The notes beneath the pieces are model-generated. The model ran no database searches, was not told the origin of the DNA, and saw only the letters and a list, made by a program, of their open reading frames with translations. A stretch of 64,000 nucleotides of DNA from Asterella californica (taxonomy: Eukaryota; Streptophyta; Marchantiopsida; Marchantiales; Aytoniaceae): NCBI GenBank assembly GCA_036924285.1, contig JAYKYS010000001.1:5288501-5352500 (forward strand), written 5' to 3'. A program made the translations under genes and the position numbers. Position 1 is the stretch's first letter, and every line of letters begins with the position of its first letter. Below are positions 12,107 to 22,605 of the stretch, one piece after another.

Positions 12107-14686
12107 TTGAGAAGGTTGAGTTCACAACAAGGAGAAGAGATGGATCGCAAGAGTGCTGCTGCTGCTACTTCTACGCCTGCTGCATCTACGTCTACTGCAG
12201 CTCCTTCAGTAGCACCAGCGGCTACAGCGACGTCTGCACCTGGTCTGGATACGGCCGAGATTCTGAAGACACTTGCGGCCCTGGTCCAACAACATCCGAT
12301 CATTGGAGGGGGTGAGTTGAAGTCTACCAAGGCTTTGCAAGCAATTGTGAATAGATGCGGTAGATTTGAAGGTAGAGATATTTCTAGATATCTGCGTGAA
12401 TACAGAGGAGAGATGGAACTAGTTAGAGTTACTGATGCTGAGATGATAGGGAGTTTCGAGTTAGCTGTAATCCCTGAGTTGCGGGACCAGGTTAGGGATG
12501 TACAGAGAAGGAATCTAGGTGTGTGGATGAGTTTTGAGCGATCTCTTCGAGAGGAGTTTCTCGAAGAAGATTCAGAGAGAGTCACTAGAAGAACGTTTCT
12601 GGACTGGGTTGAGCAGCAACATGGTCGTATGATGAACCTGAATGAGATGCTGAGAGAGTTTGATCGGAGATACCGACAACTCTCAACTCTTGAGAGGATA
12701 ACCTTAGATGCTAGGAAAACCGAGCTTTTCCTGCAAGCTACCGATGATGCTACGGCAGATCGGTTATGCTTTATGTTGGCCGATCGATCTGCTGAAGGAG
12801 GAGTTACTACTGATTGGGGAAGAGTCGAGGATGCTGTTGCTGTACTAACGAGGCAGAGGAGGGGAAGAGTGGCTGTGGGAGGACGTCCGCTTGCAGAAGT
12901 CACCACTCAACCTCGCACTGCTCCTCAAGTACAGCAACCTCCGGCTCCTGCTCCCAGACCTGCTGTCCCGGCTGTAGTACCTTTGATGCCAGTTGTGCCA
13001 GTTCCTGCACAAAGGGCACCGGTTCAGAGACCTGCAGAGAACCATGGACAGCAGAACCAGATCGAGGATTTGATTCGACAGATGAGAGAACTGAAGGTGG
13101 AGCTAGCTGGTCTGCAGAGAGAGCAGCCACCGGCGCCTGCTGCTGCACGTCCAGGAGGTGCTCCTGTTCGTAGATGTATCTGGTGTGACAGTCAAGATCA
13201 TTTCCGAGGGGACTGTCAAGAGCTCACGGCTGCTCTGCGAGATGGTGTGGTTCGCTACCAGAACGGTAGGCTGCACCTTTCTTCTACTGGAGAGCCGCTA
13301 AGCACGCAGTTTGGACGAGGAGGCATGAGGAGTCTACCTCAGATTACAGCTGCTGCAAATGTACATGCATTGATGGCACCACCGGTAAATCCTGATGTAT
13401 ACGCCGGTCACATTGAAGTTTCTTCTAGTCCTACGTTACTAGATAGGACTGCTGAGAAGAAACCTGTCCAAGTTTCTTCTGATGTACTGAAGAGAGGAGC
13501 AAAAACTATCCGTAGGGTCACAGGGTGGGGAGATCCTGTTGATGCTGCGTCTATCAAAGCATTCTTGGACGTGGACAGACACGTTCATTGGCAGGATGCT
13601 TCTATAGAGGAGAAGAGGCGACGAGAAGCCTCTGAACTTGACACTGGAGTTCCGGAGGAGGCTGGGGACAGACGAAGAGTCACAAGGAGACGAGCAGCCC
13701 CTCCAGAAGACGTCCCATCTACTTCTGCGGCTCCTCCACCTACACCAGGTCCGATGGAGGACGTGCAGAGATCCCAGCAGGAGCCAACGACTGCTGGGAG
13801 ACGGTTCACTGCCCAAGAGAAGGGGAAAGGACCGGCTTACAAGTTGGCAGCAGATATCGAGACTTCAACTGATCTCAAGAGCATCTTGGAGCAGAGAATA
13901 CTTGACGCGCGAATCGAGTTTTCTCTGCGGGAGGTTCTTGGTATTGCGAAGAGGGAGTTTCACGAGCTAATCATCGACATCATCAAGCGGAAGAGACAGG
14001 TGATGTCTGAACAAGTAGAAAGCCAGATGATAGAGATGGTAGGAGCTTCTGTTAATGATGCAGAATTCGGGAAGGTGCATTTTCAGGAGGCTGATGATAC
14101 AGAGTATCAGCAAGAAGCATTGGTTGCTGGTACCAACACTGCTGAGTTTGATGATGAAGAAGCTGACGACGAGAGTCCAGCTACTGATAGCGACTTCAGA
14201 AAGAGACACTGGGCTCGTGCTACGACTGCTACACGAGTTCGCCTTGGAAGTCTTGACCCTGTTGCTGCTTTGGTTGATCACGGTTCTGAGATCAACATCA
14301 TGTCACGAGAAGTGTACGAGAGAGGACAGTGGCCTATCGAACTGAACCATGGTTGGGTGCTACGAGCTGCAAACAACCAGAAGGGTGAGTTATACGGCGC
14401 TTGTCCCAACGTGAGAGTGAAGCTGGGTGATGTGGAGGTAGATCAGCACTTCTTCGTGCAGTCTTCTGCTTCTTATCCTGTGATTCTTGGTCAGCCTTAT
14501 ATCACCGCAGTTAGAATGGAGACGAAGGTGATGGACGACGGATCTCACTATGCTAGGATTCGTAGTCCAGATGATAGACGTTCTGTGCAGTTTTTGACTG
14601 TTCGTTCGAACCACGAACGAAACAGACAAACTTTGAGAGATTCTCCTATCTGCAGGAGCAAGGGTTTTCTGAAACCACTCTTGTAG
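12107..14686 (+). CDS. Element A Gag-protease polyprotein
   Basis: This 859-residue frame starts just after the leader; a second in-frame ATG at 12140 is an equally plausible start. After an Ala/Thr-rich N-terminus, residues ~75-250 form a capsid-like helical region (FEGRDISRYL, then the LREEFLEED area). Part of this is homologous to the Gag at 49632-51299. A Pro/Ala/Val-rich linker follows. One CCHC zinc knuckle lies at ~357-370 (C-IW-C-DSQD-H-FRGD-C). Near residue 722 there is an aspartic-protease-like motif, ALVDHGS, and near 792 VILGQPY. The usual active site is D-T/S-G; here it is D-H-G, so activity is uncertain. The protein would form particles and process itself. The frame ends at 14686, where pol continues in the -1 frame. 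Confidence 0.85.
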   Translation: MRRLSSQQGEEMDRKSAAAATSTPAASTSTAAPSVAPAATATSAPGLDTAEILKTLAALVQQHPIIGGGELKSTKALQAIVNRCGRFEGRDISRYLREYRGEMELVRVTDAEMIGSFELAVIPELRDQVRDVQRRNLGVWMSFERSLREEFLEEDSERVTRRTFLDWVEQQHGRMMNLNEMLREFDRRYRQLSTLERITLDARKTELFLQATDDATADRLCFMLADRSAEGGVTTDWGRVEDAVAVLTRQRRGRVAVGGRPLAEVTTQPRTAPQVQQPPAPAPRPAVPAVVPLMPVVPVPAQRAPVQRPAENHGQQNQIEDLIRQMRELKVELAGLQREQPPAPAAARPGGAPVRRCIWCDSQDHFRGDCQELTAALRDGVVRYQNGRLHLSSTGEPLSTQFGRGGMRSLPQITAAANVHALMAPPVNPDVYAGHIEVSSSPTLLDRTAEKKPVQVSSDVLKRGAKTIRRVTGWGDPVDAASIKAFLDVDRHVHWQDASIEEKRRREASELDTGVPEEAGDRRRVTRRRAAPPEDVPSTSAAPPPTPGPMEDVQRSQQEPTTAGRRFTAQEKGKGPAYKLAADIETSTDLKSILEQRILDARIEFSLREVLGIAKREFHELIIDIIKRKRQVMSEQVESQMIEMVGASVNDAEFGKVHFQEADDTEYQQEALVAGTNTAEFDDEEADDESPATDSDFRKRHWARATTATRVRLGSLDPVAALVDHGSEINIMSREVYERGQWPIELNHGWVLRAANNQKGELYGACPNVRVKLGDVEVDQHFFVQSSASYPVILGQPYITAVRMETKVMDDGSHYARIRSPDDRRSVQFLTVRSNHERNRQTLRDSPICRSKGFLKPLL

Positions 14687-14721
14687 GTCGGGATACCAAG
14701 AGTGATGGATCTGATACTACT

Positions 14722-15654
14722 ATGATCCCGCTTGAGCAGCCTGTGGGATCACAACAGATTGATGAAGAGGTTGCTCAAGATTCTGAGAACGACTACACTG
14801 TACATAGTTGGAAATCTGGTTTGATGGCTTTCAGTTCTGATGATTGGAGTGAGTTCACGCGAGTAGAGGATCTGACTGAGAAGAGTAGAAGGCAGATGGA
14901 GAAGTATGCAGAAAATCTGCATTGTACAGGAGTTCTGAGTGAGGATGAGATGATTTCTGGTGTTTACGAGGAGTTTGTAGGTGTACAGTCTTTTGTTCGT
15001 TGGCTGGATGATGTAGATAGGTTGATGGAGCAGATGGGAGGAAGGGTGGTGATCCCTATCCACTCTCGTAAGGTCTATGAGGAGATTGCCTCGTGCTTGC
15101 AATCTCGTCCTCATCCGAGACTGGAGAGTGGATGGAAGGATGCAATCTGCTGGTGTGGCTCTCGTGAAGAAGCAGAGGTTCACACCAAATACAAAACTGT
15201 AGCGAAGAAGGTGAAGCCAGTGGCGACCCAGTTACCTGTTGATTCACGACAGCAGATGGAGTTAGCGGCCACTGAGCCTGTACTGAGAGATCCTAAACAG
15301 ATAGGACACGAGTTTACTCAAGAGACACTCGAGCAGCTCCAGATAGGAGGGGGTGGCTTCTTGACTGAAGTGGAGAAACGAGCTTTTGAGCAGATGATAG
15401 TTAACCATGGTAAGGCATTTTCTTTCTTAGCTGGAGAGGTTGGTTGTGTGGATCCTAGTGTGATAGCTCCGATGGTTATCTTCACTGTTCCTCGCGTACC
15501 TTGGGACTTGAAGCCGATTCCAGTCCCTCGTGCCTTGCTACCGATGGTTATTGAATTATTGAAGGAGAGGATGACAAGAGATGAAGACGCCCCGGCTACT
15601 GAAGAGGCTGAGGCGGAGGAGAACGATGCTGATGAAGAACAAACCGAAGACTGA
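14722..15654 (+). CDS. Element A truncated Pol: linker plus start of reverse transcriptase
   Basis: This 310-residue frame lies in the -1 frame relative to gag-pro. The same frame is open and coding-like upstream of its ATG (SYLQEQGF before 14680), so it probably joins gag-pro by a frameshift or an indel near 14.63-14.66 kb. The first ~200 residues are the acidic linker typical of this clade. Residues ~210-285 match the region just before Ty3/gypsy reverse transcriptase (NHGKAF, GCVDPSVIAPM, VPWDLKPIPVPRALLP). The frame then ends in an acidic tail (EEAEAEEND) where the catalytic fingers and palm should follow. No YXDD motif, RNase H or integrase is present. The stop codon is only 46 bp before the 3' LTR, so the loss was an internal deletion. 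Confidence 0.75.
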   Translation: MIPLEQPVGSQQIDEEVAQDSENDYTVHSWKSGLMAFSSDDWSEFTRVEDLTEKSRRQMEKYAENLHCTGVLSEDEMISGVYEEFVGVQSFVRWLDDVDRLMEQMGGRVVIPIHSRKVYEEIASCLQSRPHPRLESGWKDAICWCGSREEAEVHTKYKTVAKKVKPVATQLPVDSRQQMELAATEPVLRDPKQIGHEFTQETLEQLQIGGGGFLTEVEKRAFEQMIVNHGKAFSFLAGEVGCVDPSVIAPMVIFTVPRVPWDLKPIPVPRALLPMVIELLKERMTRDEDAPATEEAEAEENDADEEQTED

Positions 15655-15683
15655 AGAGGTTGGCACATGCCGGAGGATGTGCA

Positions 15684-15700
15684 GGTTTGGAGGGGGTGGA
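15684..15700 (+). other. Element A polypurine tract
   Basis: A purine-rich run (GGTTTGGAGGGGGTGGA) lies immediately before the 3' LTR start at 15701. It is nearly the same as the tract before family-B LTRs, so A and B share their 3' priming signal. Confidence 0.7.
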
Positions 15701-17029
15701 TGTCATGATGTGAATCATTTCACAGTGTAAATAATTCACCTCTCTGTCAAGCGTTAGTCTCTCTGAGTGAAATTAGGACCTCAGAGAAGTCGACACTGGA
15801 GGATGTTATATATTTTGAGTCTTAGTAGGTTGATTACCATGTAGATGGACTTAAGCTCATGGGTTGTAATTACGTGTCGCCCATGCATGCTTCTTAGCGA
15901 GGTTAGGTTCTCTTTCAGGATTACGCGTCGTTTTACATGTCTTCGCATGTAGTTTAGGGTCTATGTTGGCACTTTAGGGGCTTGACGTGGTAGCCTATGT
16001 GCAAATTCAAGTCACCACGTGGTTTTGGGGCACAAAAGGACAGGGGAGTGAAGCTATGAACTCCCATTGGTCCAATTTTGTCTTTACTTACTACTAAACT
16101 TAGTAGTAAGGGTCTTAAGAGGAGTTCGAGCATTTGGTGTGGGAACTTCGAAATCTGAGAGCACAGGGAGATAGGGTTCGTCGTGCCAAGCACTGTCAGT
16201 GAAATTTTTGATCGATTTGGAGCAATAAAGAAGGAGTTATGGCTGATTGAAGTTCGATTTGTGCCAGAATTGCAGCACTTCTGTTGATTTTGGGGTTTTC
16301 GGTGTCAATCGCAGTAGATTTGAGAAAATCGCTTCAAACCTTCGAGGTCTCGTTCATTGGCAGCAGGGCTATGACTGTCCCCAAATTTTCATGTCAATTG
16401 AAATTGTGAGTAATTCAGGGCGACCGCTGAAGCAGAGGGGGTCCGAAAAGCTCTCAATCTAGAGCATCAACTTCAGAGAGCGAGATCTGGAGTTCTGTGT
16501 ACAATCAGGAGGCCCAACTTCACAGGAGTGTTCAGCAAGCTGTTTACTGCAAATCCTGTAAGAATCTTTGAAAGTGATCGAGCCAATTCTCTGTTCTAGG
16601 TCGAAATAGCTGACTGGGTATCAGAAATTGCCGTAATTTCTCTGCTCAGAACGTTTATGCCTATATCTCGACACTCTGATTTGATCTCAAGCTGAAACTT
16701 CGTGTGTATGGTCAGTAGGGCCTCATTTACATGTAGGAGGAGTTCTGAAGTCTGAACCATCGTATGTTTCTGATTCCGGATCGTTAAAGTTCGCTGTCTG
16801 ACCTTATTACTGCTAGTCTGATCTGATCTTCGCTTCCTGAACATACTGGAAGGTCCATTCGACCTGAGTGAGTGTTTATAGTGTTTCCTTATGATCTGAA
16901 GCCTACCTCTGTATAGCAAGAAACCGTTGCCTGAAGTCCAACGCTTCCCTGAGTAGACTAAACACAGCCTTCAAGATCATATCACAGCCAGAAGGTTCCG
17001 CCCTTCCCAGGAAAACTCTCAACTCGACA
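15701..17029 (+). repeat. Element A 3' LTR (1329 bp)
   Basis: It is the same length as the 5' LTR, with eight substitutions and no indels seen. It is followed by the ACGT duplication at 17030-17033. Confidence 0.9.
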
Positions 17030-17033
17030 ACGT

Positions 17034-18295
17034 AGACACGATAACACGAGAGACAAAATTACACTCAGTATAAGATCAGAATGATGATCCTAAAACAATT
17101 GACAATAAACGAAACTACAAACGGGACAGACGAGGCTATTATCTAATTGTAATAATCCTTTCCAAAATTCCTCACGATAAACTCTTGATGCATCATTTTT
17201 AATCGATTGTAACAACGTATTTCGACTCAAGTGTTGAAAAAACTCTCGTTGGAAAGTTCAGATCCAATTGAGGATCCATACCACATCAGAGTAAGATGTA
17301 GACTGTAAGATCTCAAACAACATCATAAGTGACTATGAGAAGAATGATAGCAATTACATGCTCTTGATCTTACACGAACTTGATCTCAATTACTGAAAAA
17401 AATCAAATCACTGAACTCACATTTCTCATCTTGCTGACTGAATTTACCACGCAGATATGTAGATGAATAAAATGAAGGAATGCACCAGTATCATTTCTGT
17501 GATCTGTACCTTAGTATGCATCATCGAAAACTGAAGCTGCCCTCGAATTTGTGTCAAAATTGTTTCACGGAGTACTCCTAAGTTCCAAGGATTACACTTC
17601 ATGAGGCGATAATGCGGATGACAAGTCTACTGCAAACTGAAGTTTGGACTAAAATAACCGTAAGTTACATTGATCCATGGTCTGCTGGTAGATGTACGTA
17701 AAAGAAAAGGTTCGTTCCTCTACTCCACACTAGCTCCGATTCGTATTTTGACCCGCATGGCATCTAATTCACAAGCGGAATTCGAAAGGTGGAGTCTCAT
17801 AGCTTCAAGACCCCTCTTCCACTGCAGATCCCAAGTTAACACAAGGAATTTCGTCCCACATAAAGTCCTCAAACGTACCACGTTAGTGCTAGCTACAATC
17901 TGCAAAGTCGACTAGCGCGAAGTCCATTCGAACGGTTGAGTTGGTGCATTCCTTTCATCTACGAGCTTGAACTACAAACTCTTAGGAAAACTAAAATCTC
18001 CGCCCTTCCTCGAGCTTTACGTCTTTCGTTCACCCCACATAAGAACTATTTCTGTCAAAGGAGCTCTCCTGAACTCTGGTACAGAGTGGAACGGTGTCAA
18101 TCTTTCTCGCTCACTATGGTTGGTAGATTACAATTATCACTACTGTAGTGTACTGTACATTCAACATCCTTAGGCAACATGACTTGAATCAAGTGTTGTG
18201 CGGAGTACTGTGTGTGTACCGAACAAAACTCTGTATACCGTATCTTTCCTTTCTCTCACCAGGTAGGTTTCGAGGATCAATTACACCATATTTAG
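17034..18295. other. Unassigned region right of element A
   Basis: No gene recognised. Open frames of 60-81 codons on both strands between 17670 and 18150 have no motif I know. The left edge continues the target sequence split by element A. Confidence 0.3.
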
Positions 18296-18458
18296 TGATC
18301 AAGCAAATTTCTGCTGACACTAAATCAGGATCAGCAGAAATTTGCTTGATCAAACCTCAATATGTTCCTTGAGATTGATCACACCTTGATTGGGTCAGCA
18401 GAAATTTGCTTGATTAGACCTCGGTATGTTCCTTGAGATTGATCACACCTTGATTGGT
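18296..18458. repeat. Inverted repeat joined to a two-unit 64-bp tandem repeat
   Basis: A 22-bp arm (TGATCAAGCAAATTTCTGCTGA) is repeated in perfect inverted form at 18331-18352, with about 13 bp between the arms. The right arm is also the start of a 64-bp unit present twice in tandem, 18331-18394 and 18395-18458, with a few substitutions. It has no coding content. It resembles the end of a small foldback or MITE-like element, or a locally duplicated hairpin. Confidence 0.8.
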
Positions 18459-20560
18459 TATCAACAAAAGTACCATGGATTTGGTTGTTCGTTTTTCCGT
18501 TCACCATTTTCAACTCTATACTAAATACCTCTTCCATTTGAAATATTTAACATAAGAATAAGTCAATCTATACATGCTCAAAAAACTTGATGTGTGTTTT
18601 CGTAGACATTTAACTAACATCACAAAATGATTGGTTTCACATGCAATATCCAGTCAAGGATATGATCAAACAATACATCGTTAAGAGGAGGTGTGATTAA
18701 GCTCAAAAAACTTACTAAAGTGTGATCAAACAAATTTTGTACTGTCAGATATACTAATTCGACAGGTACTTTGAAGGATATATACTGTTATTAGTATCAT
18801 ATACACTAATTTCACACTCATTTTAATAAAAACAATGCGTATTTGATGGCATGTATATTATTTTTATCTATATTTAAATAATATAAGTAAAGATCTTTGG
18901 AACCTTACATTTTTTATTCTATAGTTTTCAAGAGAGAAGCGATTGATAACCAGTCTTTCAGATTTTATTCTGAAAATTTTATTTTGTTCTTTTTATCTTT
19001 TTTTATAAATATATATTTTATCATATATTATAAATTTAGAGAAAATAAAAATATGTAGATCTCAAGAATGAATTTCTGAGTCAATGATCTCACAAATATT
19101 TATTTTCAATGAAATATAAATTATTTTCATCCATGAAAGAGTGAATAAAGACATCTCGAAGTAAATTTCATAGTTTATTGAGATTAGAGTCAGGGATAAT
19201 GGATATGAGAGGGTTCAGTTCTAATGCTTGAATTCGCCTAGTAATTCAACACTTAGAATAGTTGTTGTTTAAACTCTCTTCTTATTTTAGTAAATCTCTA
19301 ACGAGCGGTTAGTCTTCTCTAACTAACAGCTTCTTGAGGTTTTCTCTTGATGTACAATATTGAGAAGGGGAGTAGTTAAACCTATAGTGAAACCATTGAT
19401 TGATGGTTGGAAACCTGGTTGCACTAGCAATTTAAGGGATCCTTTCAAACTTATCTAGTGAGTGTCTACTATGACAGCTGTCCGCTTTGTAAACAACAAT
19501 ATGATCAGATTTGCAGCTTGAGTTCAATTCATCTGTTCTGAACATGAGATGGTCACTGCTGGATACGGACTTTAACCAAGGTTAAAACATTAACAGACTT
19601 TGGACGAAATTAGGACGGTATTCATTTTCATTTTAATTATATTTCATAATTTCTAGATTATGTAATCAAGTTGATTTTGCTTTTTAGTTTAGTTCATTTG
19701 ATGTGGTTCAAGTCTTGCTAAATACCTTTTTTAAAATTTTAAAATTTTAATAGTATTCCTTTACAAAATTTACATTACACTTCATTTAATATCACTCATA
19801 CTAATCAAATAAACATACTAAATAGATATACAGGTGTAAGTATACATACATGTGTATATATTCTACGTTAAGTCTCTGTGTGCACAACTCCCGTGGTAAC
19901 TGCTCTGCAAGAGGCTCTTGGAAGAATAGGAGATGTCATTTTCGCATATTTGATAAAGATGTTGTGTCCGGAGAGTTGAAACCAGAGATTAAGTGAAAAA
20001 TAATCGCTTATCCGAGTAAATAAGCGGCCAAAGCGTACATCCGGCCGGAGAGAGGAAGAAGACAAACAGATTCTCAAAAAAAATTTGTAACTTCTCATTG
20101 GTGTTTCTTCTCTTCACAGCACGTATCTTCAAGACCTCGTACATGATTGTATTTGTCTGTCGGAAAATTGAATATCAAGTCACAAGAGAACTGAATATCA
20201 AATCACAAGAGACCTCTGTTTTCTGTAGACAAGTCTTCTAGATATTTTTGGTAACTATGCCAAGATTACTTTATCAGACCAGAAGAACACTATCCTTACA
20301 GGCATGTACGTTAGCACAGTTGAAACTGTGCTGGTTAACAAGGTCCCCGTTCGGAATTCGAGTCCGGAAAAAAAACACTGAAGGGAACTGATTGAAGGGA
20401 TTATCTATATAATGTATCATTTCATGGAAGGTTTAGAGAGGTTTATAGAATACTGATATGCTCTAAATCATTCTCAGATAAAATCTGATTCGTTCTCAGT
20501 TATAACATTTCATCTTCAGAAATTAATGCGCACTATAATACATGAACTGGAACGAGCTTG
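18459..20560. other. AT-rich region, no gene seen
   Basis: Strongly AT-rich with homopolymer-like runs (for example TTTTAAAATTTTAAAATTTT near 19728). No convincing coding frame. A short tRNA-like phrase with a B-box-like TTCGAGTCC lies near 20360, but no cloverleaf can be drawn. Confidence 0.3.
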
Positions 20561-20572
20561 GATGAATAAGCA
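20561..20572 (+). repeat. Short motif GATGAATAAGCA (diverged copy)
   Basis: First of ten occurrences of the GGTGAATAWGCA-type motif, all on the plus strand, between 20.5 and 27.4 kb. This copy has A at the second position. Confidence 0.5.
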
Positions 20573-21072
20573 AGGAATGTACACATCTAGTGTATATTCC
20601 TTCCGAGTAAATATGCATAGAAAGGGTGGTTTTGTGAAATGGTCGATAGAAATTGAGCTGATATTTTGAGGAAAAAAAATTCTTGGCGGGAAGTGCACAG
20701 AGGACGAAAGAACTGGTAGTTTTAAGTTAGTAGTATACATGATTATTTTGGTAAAAATATTTTTCTTGAATTTATTTATTTCTGTAATAAATAACAATGC
20801 ATCATTTCAGAAAAATATGGATTTATTTGGCCACTTCACTGAGCACAGTGATAAGATAAATTTAAATATTAAAATAAAAAACTAAATTTAAATACTTCTC
20901 ATCTGAACATAACACATGGACTCTGGGAAAAAGAAAACTATAATGGCTGTGAGTTGAGTGTTATAGGCAGCAAACAAGATGCCCTAGCATTTAACTTTTC
21001 TTACTATTAAAAATTTGTTCTGGATGAATAAAAATAATCTGTAATTAATATGCATGCATTTCAGATGGAAGA

Positions 21073-21084
21073 GGTGAATAAGCA
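21073..21084 (+). repeat. Motif GGTGAATAAGCA, preceded by ATGGAAGA
   Basis: An exact motif copy within AGATGGAAGAGGTGAATAAG. The same 20 bases recur at 27241-27260, where they form the right arm of a palindrome and its extension. Confidence 0.75.
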
Positions 21085-22554
21085 TGCTCAACAGACTTTC
21101 GTCAGTAACGAACGCTAGACGACAAGCACGAATGAAGAAACATCGTTTTATTGGATGGTTGAAAACATAAAGCTGGAGCGGAATTCGTTAACGTCGAAAA
21201 TGAGGCGTATTTTTTGATCAACCTTTCGGAGTTTCGTTCGCTTCTGTGTTCGGCCCATATTTCGCTCGGTTTTGGGGTTTCGCTCGGTTCTATCTTCGGC
21301 CATTTCGCTGCGGGGTAATGTGTTTAGGTCAAATCGTTCATGCTCACTCCTTCGGTCGCTTCGCTCTTTGCTTTCTTTGTTACATCGCGCTCTCGTCTTG
21401 CTTCAGAATGACGGGGCTCAGTTCGCACTCCTTTTTGAATTGCACTCATTCTTCACTGTCGTTATGTGCCCACGTCTTTGCTGCGGGTACTGTTCTCTTC
21501 AGGTGAAATCCGTTGAGGACTTGCTTTTGTTTGCGGGGACTTGCTTCAGAGGATTCACAGTCTGTATCGGCTGAAGGCGGGCTGCTTCCCTCGGTTCGCT
21601 GTTTCGTTTCCTTCTTACATGAATGGCGGTCTCGGATTGCCGCTGTCGTGTTGTTTGCTTCACGGATTGCCGGATTGACTTCTCTGCTTCGTTCGGTGAA
21701 GGTGCCCAGGTCCGTCATCCGGGCATCCGAGCATACGTTTGTACATGAGAAGGAGTTGGTGGAGACGATCCGTGAACAATGGATCGATAGCATCAGCACA
21801 GCAGACTCTGTAATACTCCAGTGTACCTCAATGAACACAACGTTCTTGTTTGTACCGTACAGTCTTTATGTATCCAGACTGGACATAGCCTTCTACTTTC
21901 TATTCTGATGGACTTAGGCTTGTAGTCTGTACTATCATGGACAGAGCCTTGTACTCTATATAATAATTATTACAGTAGATAGTTTACACATATGATCTAT
22001 TCTCCCTTTGCTATATCTGCGTTCATGAGACGGTTGTAGTTACATGAAGTTCACAGCAGACGACTCTACTTTTTGATTGTACTTGGACAGTTGAAGTGTG
22101 TGCGTAGTGCGTACTGCTGTTACAGTGAAAGCACACTGTTACAATTAAAGCACTACTTGTGGATGTGGCAACACCATTTCATCTTAATAATACAATCTTC
22201 GTCAAGCAGAAGTGCCATGTGTGGTTGGGAAACCCCAGTAGTCATGTACGGACATAATCAGCAGAAGTTGTTTCTAACAGCGTATGGTACCACACTATTT
22301 GTTTCGAAACGTAGTGTAGAAGTTGCCATTTTCGTCAATATTCGATCACCACCCAGAAGTCAGCGGGAAACAAGGGCGTACAGAACATGAACAAGAAGGA
22401 CCGAGAAGCGGACAAGAACACAAAAATGAACATCATTTTGCATACAGTAGGGGAAAATTCAAAAAACCACCGGTCGCGTATAAGAGGACAACAGTATCGC
22501 TCCGGCTGTTTATTTATCCATTGCGCCCTTGCTCGCGAAACCAACTGTAACTTA

Positions 22555-22605
22555 GGTGAATAAATAAGCAATCAAGTCAATTGTCATGGAAGAGGTGAAT
22601 AGATA
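22555..22605 (+). repeat. Two motif copies in tandem arrangement
   Basis: GGTGAATAAATAAGCA (22555-22570, with a 4-base insertion) is followed 24 bases later by TGTCATGGAAGAGGTGAATA, whose motif starts at 22594. The same two-part order, one motif then TGTCATGGAAGAGGTGAATA, recurs at 27359-27395. It is therefore a composite unit, not chance. Confidence 0.65.

Larger units (their letters stand above)
10737..17033 (+). mobile_element. Element A: non-autonomous Ty3/gypsy-type retrotransposon, structurally complete
   Basis: The element consists of two 1329-bp LTRs (10741-12069 and 15701-17029), a primer-binding site, two reading frames and a polypurine tract. It is bordered by the 4-bp duplication ACGT (10737-10740 and 17030-17033). 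The LTRs begin TGTCATGATG and end CAACTCGACA. I count eight differences between them (0.6%): seven are transitions and at least two are at CpG sites. That indicates a recent insertion in methylated DNA. The interior encodes Gag and protease, then stops just inside reverse transcriptase. RNase H and integrase are absent, so movement would need enzymes from a related element. Confidence 0.9.

Noticed and set aside
12022..12906. 294-codon minus-strand frame
   Set aside because: It is the antisense shadow of the gag frame, with no motif of its own.
20330..20390. tRNA-like phrase with TTCGAGTCC
   Set aside because: No complete cloverleaf, acceptor stem or anticodon loop can be drawn.
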